A stretch of 35,019 nucleotides of DNA. It comes from W0P28-013 sp963593685 (lineage in GTDB: Bacteria > Bacteroidota > Bacteroidia > Bacteroidales > Paludibacteraceae). A program made the position numbers and the translations under genes. Under the pieces are notes generated by a model. That model was not told the DNA's origin and did no database searches. It saw only the letters and a list, made by a program, of their open reading frames with translations. This document shows positions 14,811 to 22,545 of this stretch, piece by piece. Position 1 is the first letter of the stretch. Every line of letters starts with the position of its first letter. The stretch spans positions 1 through 35,019 of the forward strand of contig CAVBBP010000026.1 of the NCBI GenBank assembly GCA_963593685.1. Direction: 5' to 3'.

Positions 14811-17777
14811 TCAGTTTTTGTTGGCGAGAAGCACTGCGCCGAGGCTCTTTTTGCCATCAATTTTGATGGTGGTGGGTTGTGGCAGTCGCACATGGCGCAC
14901 GAGTGCGGTTTCGTGCAGGGAAGGCAGTGCGTCGAGTGTGGCGTAGTCGATGTAGCCGTCGCCGAGGAAGGGATTGATGGTGAAGTAGCCCACGCCAAAC
15001 GAGGTGAGATTTTGGAAGAAATGTGTGCCTTGGCTCGGGTCGATGCGGTAGTTTTGCAGTCCGCACTCCACAATGACTTTGGCCATGCAGATGTGTGGCC
15101 ATTTCACGGGAATGCCGAGCCATGTGTCGCTCGAGCCCCAGCGCCCCGGCCCGATGAGTATGTAGTGGCGATTTTCGGCCATCAGCAGGTCGTTTATCGT
15201 GGCGATGTCGTAGGCGGTTTGCTGGTTGTTGCTTGGCGAAAAGTTGTCGGTGCGCACATACACAATGTCGCTCACATCGTTGGTGATGCCGTGCCCGAGT
15301 GCTTGCCGCGCAATGATGAGCGCATCGTTTTCGGTTACCTGCGTCAGGTCTTCGTCGAGCATCTCTTTGTTATCGACAATCGGGCGAATTTGCAGCAGAT
15401 AGAGTTGGCATTGGCGTGCGGCAGCGTCGATGTTGGCGGCAAACTCAATTTCGACGGGGCGTCCCATTTCGCGTTCGCCCATTTTCAGTATGGTGTCGAG
15501 CGCCGCTGCCAGTGGCACCACCTCGTGCTGCAATATGTTGGCAAAAGTGATGACGCGCCGCCCCTCTTCGTCGGTATTGTCGTAGATGGCTTGGTCGTAG
15601 GGATTAAAAGTGGAGGCGATATATTGCAGTGCGCCGTCGGTGTCGGCATCTTTCACGCTCAGTTTCAGCAAGTTGAAGCCGTCGTTCACCTTTGGCAAAA
15701 AGGTGCTTTCGCACATATCGAGGGCGTAGAAGCGTGTTTGCGTTTCGCGTAGTGCAAGGTCTAAAGTACTGGTTTGCAGTATGTTGTGTGGGTGCCGTGG
15801 CGAAAAACGGAGCGTAGTGCCGCCATCGACAATGTATTTGCCCAAGCCGAGAGCGATATTTGCCACGCCATCTTCGGCGCATTCGTTGCCGATGGGGTAG
15901 AAATTGAGCGAGCGCGCCACGCCCGAAAACGACGGATAGAAATGGCTGCCATGCTCCTGCCCCACAACCTCTTGCAGCACGATAGCCATCTTTTCTTGGT
16001 CGATAACATTGCTTGTGGCGGTCATGTAGGCCTTGCTGTCCTTGTAGTAAACCGACGCATAGACCGCCTTGATGGCTTCGCACACCATCATCAGCGTGTG
16101 AGTTTTGCTTTTTTCGCAAAACGGCACCATATAGGTGGAATAGACTCCCGCAAATGGCTGATAATGAGAATCTTCCAAAAGGCTCGACGAGCGTATGGCG
16201 ATAGGTCCTTTGATGGTGGTGAGCAGTGCGTAGAGGTCGCCCAGCAGGTGTTTCGACAGTTTGGCTTCGAGAAATGCCGCCAGAATCTCCTCGTCCGAAG
16301 CGTCGCTCAAGGCAATCGGATAGAGGTTGTTGGTGGTCATAAATTCGTCGAAAATGTCGGTACAAAGCACCACCGTGCGCGGAATGTTTATCTCCAGATT
16401 GGAAAATTCTGTGGCGTTTTCGTTGCGTTTGAGCATGGCATCGATAAAGGCCAATCCGCGCGCTTTGCCGCCGAGCGAGCCTTCGCCAATGCGGGCAAAA
16501 TTGGAGTACATATCGAACCTATCGCGCTGAAAGACAGCGATTACGCCGCGGTTTTTTATGCGCCGATAACCGACTATTGCATCGAAAATAATTTGCCGTG
16601 CGGTATCCACATCGCGCACATGCTCCATCGAGAGTTGTTTCAGAAATTCGGCGAGCGGAAACATGGCGCGCGAGTAGAGCCAACGCGACACATCGTCGTG
16701 CATCAGGTGGTTGTAGAGCGAATCGCTCGGCACGGTGAAAATGAGCGTTTGCAGGTCTTTCAAGTTGCGGCACACCGCCACTTGCCGCCCGCTTTTTGGG
16801 TCGCGGAACACAAAATCGCCAAAACCGAATTTTGTGATGATGGCATCGCGCAGTTCGATATCGAGCGTTTTACTGTTTTTGTCGATGAACGAGCCGCGCA
16901 GCAGTTCGGCATATTGGTAGTTGGCCGCGTCGGACGACTGCAGAATGATTGGCAGAAACGGATCTTGGCGGCGAATGGCTTGGCACAACTCCACGCCAGC
17001 GTGCTTTTCCATGGTGCCATTGCGTGGAAAATCGACATCGGAAATCACGCCGAGAATGTGTGTGCGGTACTTTTCGTAGATGGCCATCGCCTCTTCGTAC
17101 GAGCGCGCCAGCACCACTTTTGGGCGGCCGCGCATACGCAACATCTGCTCGTGTTCGTTCAGCGCCTCGGTCATAAACGACAGCGACTGGCGGAACACCA
17201 CTTTATACACATGCGGCAAGAACGACGAGTAGAAGCGCACCGAATCCTCGACCAGCAGAATCACCTGCACACCCACCGACGCCACATCGGCCTCCACATT
17301 CATCGAGTCCTCGAGCAGTTTGATGATAGCCAGCAGCAGGTCGCTATTGCCCAGCCAACTGAACACATAGTCGATAGCGCTCAAATCTTTGTGCGCCAGC
17401 AGTTCCGACATCTGTCGCGAAAACGGCGTAAGCAACACCGTAGGCAGTTCGGGGTGGTGCTGTTTTATCGCTTTGGCGTAGTCGAAAATATCGATGCTCT
17501 CGCTGTTGGGCATCAGTATCACAAGGTCGAACGCGCGCTGATGCAGTAGGCGTGTGGCGGCTTCGGCACTGTTGGCCAGTGTGAAACGCGGCGGATAGCG
17601 CAGATTCAGTGCGTGATATTCGTCGAAAATCTGCTCATCGATGCGGCCGTCCTCCTCTAGCGCAAACGCGTCGTAGTTGCTCGCCACCAGCAGCACATTG
17701 TAGATACGCCTGTTCATCAGGTGCGCAAACGATGTGTCCTTGAAATAGAGCCTGCCGATGTTTGGTGCATTGTTCAT
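14811..17777 (-). CDS. Receiver-like/PEP-synthase ATP-binding fusion protein
   Basis: Cytoplasmic protein of 988 aa. Residues about 24-150 form a receiver-like fold (RRIYNVLLVASNYD) lacking the usual acidic pair. Residues about 170-310 form a second, better receiver: VILLVEDS, an acidic patch ISDVDF (246-251) and the conserved Lys in FIDK (297-300). From about 430 comes the PEP/pyruvate-binding ATP-grasp domain of PEP synthase/PPDK: GGKARG (436-441) and PIAIRSSSLLED (about 525-536). The phosphohistidine swivel domain and the PEP-binding barrel are absent, so it should not by itself make PEP; its reaction is unknown. Related proteins occur in other Bacteroidetes. Start set at ATG 17777 (MNNAPNIGRLYFKD); a -7 box only 6 nt upstream rules out the longer frame. 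Confidence 0.83.
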   Translation of the reverse strand: MNNAPNIGRLYFKDTSFAHLMNRRIYNVLLVASNYDAFALEEDGRIDEQIFDEYHALNLRYPPRFTLANSAEAATRLLHQRAFDLVILMPNSESIDIFDYAKAIKQHHPELPTVLLTPFSRQMSELLAHKDLSAIDYVFSWLGNSDLLLAIIKLLEDSMNVEADVASVGVQVILLVEDSVRFYSSFLPHVYKVVFRQSLSFMTEALNEHEQMLRMRGRPKVVLARSYEEAMAIYEKYRTHILGVISDVDFPRNGTMEKHAGVELCQAIRRQDPFLPIILQSSDAANYQYAELLRGSFIDKNSKTLDIELRDAIITKFGFGDFVFRDPKSGRQVAVCRNLKDLQTLIFTVPSDSLYNHLMHDDVSRWLYSRAMFPLAEFLKQLSMEHVRDVDTARQIIFDAIVGYRRIKNRGVIAVFQRDRFDMYSNFARIGEGSLGGKARGLAFIDAMLKRNENATEFSNLEINIPRTVVLCTDIFDEFMTTNNLYPIALSDASDEEILAAFLEAKLSKHLLGDLYALLTTIKGPIAIRSSSLLEDSHYQPFAGVYSTYMVPFCEKSKTHTLMMVCEAIKAVYASVYYKDSKAYMTATSNVIDQEKMAIVLQEVVGQEHGSHFYPSFSGVARSLNFYPIGNECAEDGVANIALGLGKYIVDGGTTLRFSPRHPHNILQTSTLDLALRETQTRFYALDMCESTFLPKVNDGFNLLKLSVKDADTDGALQYIASTFNPYDQAIYDNTDEEGRRVITFANILQHEVVPLAAALDTILKMGEREMGRPVEIEFAANIDAAARQCQLYLLQIRPIVDNKEMLDEDLTQVTENDALIIARQALGHGITNDVSDIVYVRTDNFSPSNNQQTAYDIATINDLLMAENRHYILIGPGRWGSSDTWLGIPVKWPHICMAKVIVECGLQNYRIDPSQGTHFFQNLTSFGVGYFTINPFLGDGYIDYATLDALPSLHETALVRHVRLPQPTTIKIDGKKSLGAVLLANKN

Positions 17778-17782
17778 CGCCA

Positions 17783-17790
17783 CAAAGGTA
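17783..17790 (-). promoter_or_regulatory. -7 promoter box almost touching the start codon
   Basis: The minus strand reads TACCTTTG and ends 5 nt before ATG 17777. In Bacteroidetes, transcription usually starts within about 7 nt of this box, so the mRNA would be leaderless or nearly so. Confidence 0.6.
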
Positions 17791-18108
17791 CGAAAATAGT
17801 GCGAAAGTGTGAAAGTGTATAAAGTTGAAAGTCTATAAAGTGAAAAGTGTATAAAGTTGAAAGTAAAAAGTAGGGACGCACCGAGTGCGTCCGCAAAGTT
17901 TATAGGTGAGAGGTTATCGTTTATAGAACGCTGACTAAGACCAAAAGCCTTTCCCCCAATTCGTGGGAAATGGGAAATGGGGCGACGACCAACAACAAAA
18001 CACACCCTGAACTAATTTCAACGCGATTCTGTCCCTCTGCTTGGAGCGATAGCGCAAAGATAGGGGGACGAGCGTAGCGGAGGGGTTGAAAAATGATTCA
18101 GTAATTCC
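17791..18108. repeat. Intergenic repeat array between the antiporter and receiver/PEP genes
   Basis: No gene seen. In order: GTATAAAGTTGAAAGT tandem (17812-17870), shared with 33530-33586; palindrome GGACGCAC-CGA-GTGCGTCC region (17874-17892); the AAAGCC..CCCCC palindrome (17943-17984); and a 65-bp element (18023-18087) matching 33851-33916 with two substitutions and one indel. Confidence 0.6.
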
Positions 18109-19608
18109 TTACCCCTCTATCTGCAGTGTCTTGTAGGTCTCTTTTAGGGCCGCTTGGTCGTCGGTGATGATGAGCAGTTTGTCGCCTTCGTGCAGCACGG
18201 TTTTGCCTGTGGGAACAAAAAATTTGGTGCCGCGCTTCACCATTACTACCAGTGTTTTGTCGGGCAAACCCCAATCCATCAGATGGTTGCCGCGCTCCAA
18301 TACTTTGCCCGTTACGGTGATTTCGGTGGTTACCGATTTTATCTCGTCCGAAAAATCGACATCAAAATCTTCCAACCCTTTTAGGTCGTCGGTTTCGTCG
18401 TCGAGTTTGAGCCACTTGGCCACAATGGGCAGCGAAGTGCCTTGCACCAGCAGCGATACCAGAGTGCAGAAGAATACGATGTTGAAAATGAGGCGTGCGT
18501 GTGGCACATCGGCCGCCAACGGCAAGATGGCAAAGATAATCGGCACTGCGCCACGCAAACCGCACCACGAGATGTAGATTTTGTCGCGCAACGCTATCTT
18601 ACGGAATGGCAGCAACGAGAGCAGCACGCTTATCGGGCGCGAAACGAAAATCATTACCACGCTGATAATCAGACCGGGTAACCACACATCGAGCAGTTCG
18701 TGCGGATTGACCAACAGACCCAAAGTCAAGAACATCAGCAACTGGAAGAGCCAAGTCAAACCGTTGAAAAAGCCCATGGTCGAGCGTTTGTGCTGAAACG
18801 ACGAGTTGCCGATAATCAGACCGCCCACATAGACCGCCAGATAGCCGTTACCTTTCATAAAGTAGGTGGCGGAAAAGATGAATATGCAGAAGGTGAAAAC
18901 CAAAATCGGGTAGAGCGAGGAGTTGTCGATTTTTATGCGATTGATGGCCCACACTGCCAATTTGCCAAACGCAAAACCAGCCAGCAAGCCGATGCACAAC
19001 TGCATGGCAATCATGCCAAGCACATACCACACACTGGGTGTAGTGCCCGCTTTCACAATGTCCATAAACACCAGCACCAGAATGTAAGCCATCGGGTCGT
19101 TGCTGCCGCTCTCGAGTTCGAGCGTGGGGCGCAGATTGTTTTTCAGATGCAACCCTTTCGAGCGCAAAATGGCAAATACCGATGCCGAATCGGTGGACGA
19201 CATGGTGCTAGCCAATAGCAGCGAAGCCATCAGACCGATGCCCGCCGATTCCATGGTCATGCCCATAATAAACCACACCAACACGCCCGTGATGAGCGAC
19301 ATCAGTGCCACGCCTACCGTAGCCAGCACCAAACCTTGCGCCGCCACAGGCTTGATTTCGGAGATTTTTGTGTCCATACCGCCCGAAAACAGAATGATAC
19401 ACAACGCCACCGTACCGATGGTTTGCGCCACATAGATGTCCTCGAACTGAATGCCTAAACCATCGCTGCCACATAGCATTCCGACCAGCAGAAAGAGCAA
19501 CAACGCTGGCACACCAAACTTCGAACTGGCTTTACCAGCCATGATACTCAACAAAAATAGGACTGAAAGACCTAAAAGAATCAGTTCTAACGACAGTTCT
19601 AACGACAT
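18109..19608 (-). CDS. Potassium/proton antiporter, CPA1/NhaP2-like with RCK C-terminal domain
   Basis: Inner-membrane cation/proton antiporter of 499 aa. There are about twelve hydrophobic segments, with ALLLFLLVGMLCGSDGLG in helix 2-3, LFSGGMDTK, ASTMSSTDSASVFAIL and GSNDPMAYILV as the ion-binding helices. A cytoplasmic RCK/TrkA-C tail follows (about 415-499: GKVLERGNHLMDWGLPDKTLVVMVKRG, GDKLLIITDD). This is the architecture of the NhaP2/CvrA potassium exporters; cation specificity cannot be read directly. ATG 19608 is followed by a 12-bp tandem repeat encoding SLELSLEL. The gene is flanked by repeat arrays and appears monocistronic; no -7 box was recognised upstream. Confidence 0.9.
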   Translation of the reverse strand: MSLELSLELILLGLSVLFLLSIMAGKASSKFGVPALLLFLLVGMLCGSDGLGIQFEDIYVAQTIGTVALCIILFSGGMDTKISEIKPVAAQGLVLATVGVALMSLITGVLVWFIMGMTMESAGIGLMASLLLASTMSSTDSASVFAILRSKGLHLKNNLRPTLELESGSNDPMAYILVLVFMDIVKAGTTPSVWYVLGMIAMQLCIGLLAGFAFGKLAVWAINRIKIDNSSLYPILVFTFCIFIFSATYFMKGNGYLAVYVGGLIIGNSSFQHKRSTMGFFNGLTWLFQLLMFLTLGLLVNPHELLDVWLPGLIISVVMIFVSRPISVLLSLLPFRKIALRDKIYISWCGLRGAVPIIFAILPLAADVPHARLIFNIVFFCTLVSLLVQGTSLPIVAKWLKLDDETDDLKGLEDFDVDFSDEIKSVTTEITVTGKVLERGNHLMDWGLPDKTLVVMVKRGTKFFVPTGKTVLHEGDKLLIITDDQAALKETYKTLQIEG

Positions 19609-19824
19609 AAAAACGGTTTTTAAGGGGATTTCTATAAATTACCTTGTAGTGATTTTTGAATTTTGAACTAGCAGATGTTTGGCTTGAACGAAAGCGCAAT
19701 GCGGTGGCATTGTAATTGAGTGAAAGTCAGACAGATGCAGTTCAAAAACAAAAAGCGCACAAAGTATTCAAAATTTCACAGTTGTTAATTTTATTATTGA
19801 GTGGGGAATTTATAGAAGTCCCCT
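19609..19824. repeat. Intergenic region with two opposed copies of the gene-flanking 17-mer
   Basis: No gene seen. GGGGATTTCTATAAATT lies at 19624-19640, 15 nt before the antiporter start, and its reverse-complement form AATTTATAGAAGTCCCC at 19807-19823, one base before the mtnN stop. The pair thus bounds the gap with the G/C ends facing the genes. The middle is unremarkable AT-rich sequence. Confidence 0.6.
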
Positions 19825-20508
19825 TTATAAATTTTCTAATAGCCGCCGCAAGATTGTGAACGACCGTTCGGGGGCGACTTCCCAAAAGTCGAAATACTGT
19901 TTGTAGTGGTCGTTCACGCCGGGCGTATCGCTCACCACGCGCAAGCTCAAAAACGGCACGCCATATATGTAGCACACCTGTGCAATGGCGCAACTCTCCA
20001 TATCGACGGCCAACGCTTCTGGAAAATGATTTTTAATGGCGTGTAAATCAGCTGGTTGCGACACAAATCGGTCGCCGCTGCACACCAACCCGATGTGTGT
20101 TTTTGCCTCTAATTTCAGACGCTGAAACGCATCGAGCAGCCGTGCGTCGGCAGGGTAATAGAGTGGGAATCCTTGCACGCAGCCGTAGGGATTGTCGCTG
20201 CCGCAGTCCACATCGTGATACACGGTGCGGTCGGCAGCCACCACATCGGCCACGCCCACCGAAGCGTCTAACGCACCTGCCACGCCCGAATTGATAATGC
20301 AATCGGGGTTGAATGCGCGAATCAGTTCGACAGCACCAACAGCCGCCGCCACCTTGCCGATGCCGCTCTTGAGCAACACCACACGGTGCGCTCCCAGCCT
20401 ACCCTCGACAAACGACCAGCCGCTCACCGTCCGCTCCGAGCGGCTTTCGAGCAACTGCGCCACAAGCGCATGCTCCTTGTCCATCGCCACGATAATTCCA
20501 ACCGTCAT
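19825..20508 (-). CDS. mtnN: 5'-methylthioadenosine/S-adenosylhomocysteine nucleosidase
   Basis: Cytoplasmic nucleosidase of 227 aa that splits MTA and SAH into adenine and the thiosugar, clearing by-products of polyamine synthesis and methylation. It has the MTAN fold signatures: MTVGIIVAMDKE with Glu12, IINSGVAGALD, VDMESCAIAQVC and the catalytic Asp in RVVSDTPG. Futalosine hydrolase (MqnB) is a close relative and cannot be fully excluded. Start chosen at ATG 20508, which aligns with the family N-terminus. An ATG at 20520 is possible, but a -7 box at 20529-20536 excludes the longer frame. The stop codon is one base from a repeated 17-mer. Confidence 0.88.
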   Translation of the reverse strand: MTVGIIVAMDKEHALVAQLLESRSERTVSGWSFVEGRLGAHRVVLLKSGIGKVAAAVGAVELIRAFNPDCIINSGVAGALDASVGVADVVAADRTVYHDVDCGSDNPYGCVQGFPLYYPADARLLDAFQRLKLEAKTHIGLVCSGDRFVSQPADLHAIKNHFPEALAVDMESCAIAQVCYIYGVPFLSLRVVSDTPGVNDHYKQYFDFWEVAPERSFTILRRLLENL

Positions 20509-20528
20509 GCCCGCACTCATTTTGCTTG

Positions 20529-20536
20529 CAAAAATA
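20529..20536 (-). promoter_or_regulatory. -7 promoter box of mtnN
   Basis: The minus strand reads TATTTTTG, 20 nt upstream of ATG 20508 and 8 nt upstream of ATG 20520. It decides the start: translation from the far-upstream ATG at 20550 would need the promoter to lie inside the coding region. Confidence 0.6.
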
Positions 20537-20922
20537 CAATTTTTTTTCAAAAAATTGACTTCAGGTTTCAGAATTGCGCTGCGCGCGGTTTCAGAGTTTC
20601 AAAGTTTCAGAATTTCAGATTGTCGGTAGCCGAAACGCCGCAATTATTATTCATTGTTCATTATTTATTGTTAATTCTTGGCAGTAGCCCCCTTTCCCGT
20701 TTTCCCCGAAGGGGAAAAGCCTTTGGGTTAATTAAGAATTGTGAATTTAGAATTATTCGCGTCCACAAACGCCGCAATCTTCAAATTTTCAAATTTTCAA
20801 TTAATTAAATAATTGGAAATTAGATAATTAAAATCACTGCACACTCCTCACTCCTAATTCCTCACTCCTAATTTGTCTTGCTACTTGCTAGTCATATCTT
20901 GCGACTAAAAACTCTGAAATTT
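20537..20922. repeat. Intergenic repeat array 3' of trpB, homologous to 31519-31752
   Basis: No gene seen. TTTCAGAGTTTCAAAGTTTC tandem, CGGTAGCCGAAA, TTATTCATT repeats, a CCCGTTTTCCCC/GGGGAAAAG palindrome (20686-20727), GGTTAATTAAGAATTGTGAA and GGAAATTAGATAATTAAAA occur in the same order as at 31519-31752. Next to the trpB stop are CACTCCTAATTCCTCACT repeats and a CTTGCTAC/ATCTTGCGACTAA element also found beside the stop at 33302. Confidence 0.6.
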
Positions 20923-22284
20923 CTACAAAATTCCTGCCAATTTTTCGGTCGATTTGTCGATGTCTGAGTCCGACACATCGTAGTTGGTCAGTTCGCCCGA
21001 CAGATAGCGGTCGTACGAGGCCATGTCGATGAGTCCATGCCCCGACAGATTGAACAAAATCACCTTTTCGCGCCCTTCTTCTTTGGCTTTCAACGCCTCT
21101 TTGATGGCCACCGCAATGGCGTGCGTCGATTCGGGCGCAGGAATGATGCCTTCGACTTGCGAAAACAATACGCCCGCCTTGAACGAATCGAGTTGGCGCA
21201 CATCTTCTGCCTCAATCAAGCCGTCTTTCATCAGTTGGCTCACGATTGCCCCTGCGCCGTGGTAGCGCAAACCGCCTGCGTGAATCGACGCTGGCTCGAA
21301 ATCGTGTCCGAGCGTGAACATCGGAATGAGTGGCGTGAAACCTTCGGTATCGCCAAAGTCGTAGGCAAAGCGACCGCGCGTAAGTTTCGGGCACGACGCT
21401 GGTTCGGCCGCCACAAAACGCGTGGTTTTGCTCGCCACCAGATTGTCGCGCAAAAATGGGAACGAAATGCCGCAGAAGTTTGACCCGCCGCCAAAACAGC
21501 CAATCACCACATCGGGATAGTCGCCCGCAATCTCCATCTGCCGTTTGGCCTCCTCGCCGATTATCGTCTGGTGCAAAATCACATGATTCAGCACGCTGCC
21601 CAGTCCGTAGCGCGTATCTGGCTGATTTACAGCCACTTCAACTGCCTCGCTGATGGCCATACCAAGACTGCCCGAAGTGCCGGGAAACTGCTGGCGCAAC
21701 AGGCGACCAACCTCGGTGGTGTCGCTCGGCGACGGCACAACCGTAGCACCGTATGTGCGCATCACCGACTTGCGGTAAGGTTTCTGTTCGTAACTTACCT
21801 TCACCATAAACACTTTCAAATCCAAGCCAAAATGGCGGCAAGCGATGCTCAACGCCGAGCCCCACTGTCCCGCGCCCGTTTCGGTGGTCATGTGCTTGAT
21901 GCCCTGAATTTTGTTGTAATAGGCTTGCGGAATGGCCGAATTGAGTTTGTGCGAACCGACAGGACTTACGCTTTCGTTTTTGAAATAGATTTTGGCGGGC
22001 GTGTCGAGTGCCTTCTCCAAGCCCGATGCACGCACCAACGGCGTGGGACGGTAGATGCGATAGAGATCGCGCACCTCGTCGGGAATGTCGATGTAACGCT
22101 CCTGCGAAAACTCCTGCTCCACCAGCCCTTTGGCAAACAAATGCTCCATCTCCTCGGCCGTTACGGGCTTTTTGGTCTGCGGATTAAGCATCGGCAGCGG
22201 CTTCGTTTTCATATCAGCCACAATGTTGTACCATTGCGTTGGCATGTCGTGTTCCTCAAGAACAATTTTTTTTGTAACTTTCAT
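20923..22284 (-). CDS. trpB: Tryptophan synthase beta chain, TrpB2-like
   Basis: PLP-dependent enzyme of 453 aa that condenses indole with serine to give tryptophan. The PLP lysine is Lys113 in SPVGSHKLNSA. Further markers are TTETGAGQWGSALS, KPYRKSVMRTYGATVVPSPS, the phosphate loop CFGGGSNF and the C-terminal NLSGHGLIDMASY. The length and the extended N-terminus fit the TrpB2 branch, which usually acts without a TrpA partner, possibly salvaging indole. No other trp gene is in the window. It lies downstream of pdxA on the same strand, separated by 261 nt holding a promoter and a tryptophan attenuator (22390-22539), so expression should rise when charged tRNA-Trp is scarce. Start ATG 22284. 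Confidence 0.94.
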   Translation of the reverse strand: MKVTKKIVLEEHDMPTQWYNIVADMKTKPLPMLNPQTKKPVTAEEMEHLFAKGLVEQEFSQERYIDIPDEVRDLYRIYRPTPLVRASGLEKALDTPAKIYFKNESVSPVGSHKLNSAIPQAYYNKIQGIKHMTTETGAGQWGSALSIACRHFGLDLKVFMVKVSYEQKPYRKSVMRTYGATVVPSPSDTTEVGRLLRQQFPGTSGSLGMAISEAVEVAVNQPDTRYGLGSVLNHVILHQTIIGEEAKRQMEIAGDYPDVVIGCFGGGSNFCGISFPFLRDNLVASKTTRFVAAEPASCPKLTRGRFAYDFGDTEGFTPLIPMFTLGHDFEPASIHAGGLRYHGAGAIVSQLMKDGLIEAEDVRQLDSFKAGVLFSQVEGIIPAPESTHAIAVAIKEALKAKEEGREKVILFNLSGHGLIDMASYDRYLSGELTNYDVSDSDIDKSTEKLAGIL

Positions 22285-22389
22285 AAAATCAGTGTGTTAA
22301 TAATTCTATTATTTGAAGATTTGAAGATTTGAAGATTAAATCATTTCGGGCGCAAACTATTATTCATTTTTCATTATTTATTCTGAAGC

Positions 22390-22421
22390 AAAAAGAAGGC
22401 CGCAGGAGGGTTTCCCACGGC
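22390..22421 (-). terminator. Attenuator terminator of the trpB leader
   Basis: On the minus strand GCCGTGGG (22421-22414) pairs with CCTGCGGC (22406-22399): eight pairs, two of them G-U, around a 7-nt loop AAACCCT. CTTCTTTTT (22398-22390) follows. A wider arm pair ATTCTGAAG/CTTCAGAAT (22434-22426 and 22388-22380) encloses the hairpin. The stem sits about 106 nt before the trpB start. Confidence 0.75.
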
Positions 22422-22461
22422 TCAACTTCAGAATGCTACGACAAAGTGGCGCGACCCTCCT
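22404..22461 (-). promoter_or_regulatory. Antiterminator pairing of the trpB attenuator
   Basis: AGGAGGGT (22461-22454), beginning directly after the leader-peptide stop codon, is the perfect complement of ACCCTCCT (22411-22404). The latter includes part of the terminator loop and its 3' arm, so the two structures exclude each other. A ribosome at the stop codon would cover AGGAGGGT and let the terminator form; a ribosome stalled at the Trp codons, about 16-24 nt earlier, would leave it free. Probably a member of the Bacteroid-trp leader class described computationally (named from memory). Confidence 0.72.
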
Positions 22462-22509
22462 TCAACAGAACGGTTGCCACCACCAGATATTTGCTGTCGA
22501 GCGATTCAT
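22462..22509 (-). CDS. Tryptophan leader peptide of trpB (15 aa, WWW)
   Basis: ATG at 22509 opens a 15-codon frame, MNRSTANIWWWQPFC, ending in TGA (22464-22462). Codons 9-11 are three consecutive TGG (22485-22477). It starts about 23 nt downstream of a -7 box and is preceded by the A-rich GGCAAAGTAAAG, typical of Bacteroidetes translation starts. Its role is to sense charged tRNA-Trp: ribosome stalling on the Trp run selects the antiterminator. The product itself is not expected to have a function. Confidence 0.78.
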   Translation of the reverse strand: MNRSTANIWWWQPFC

Positions 22510-22531
22510 CTTTACTTTGCCTATGACGCTG

Positions 22532-22539
22532 CAAAGGTA
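22532..22539 (-). promoter_or_regulatory. -7 promoter box of the trpB leader
   Basis: The minus strand reads TACCTTTG, beginning 6 nt after the pdxA stop codon (TAA at 22548-22546). It would start the leader transcript near 22525, giving trpB its own Trp-controlled promoter; read-through from pdxA would also pass the attenuator. Confidence 0.68.
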
Positions 22540-22545
22540 CGACAA

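Noticed and set aside
15774..17549. Long open frame on the + strand opposite the receiver/PEP-binding gene, with similar antisense frames at 1707-3074, 4092-5345, 9807-11069 and 27583-29118
   Set aside because: Each lies wholly or almost wholly inside a recognised gene on the other strand or in another frame, has no family motifs or promoter, and reads as the His/Arg/Ala-rich shadow that this codon use produces.
18023..18087. Possible transposon end or insertion sequence
   Set aside because: No transposase or flanking direct repeat was seen, and the second copy at 33851 also lacks these. It is kept as a dispersed repeat only.
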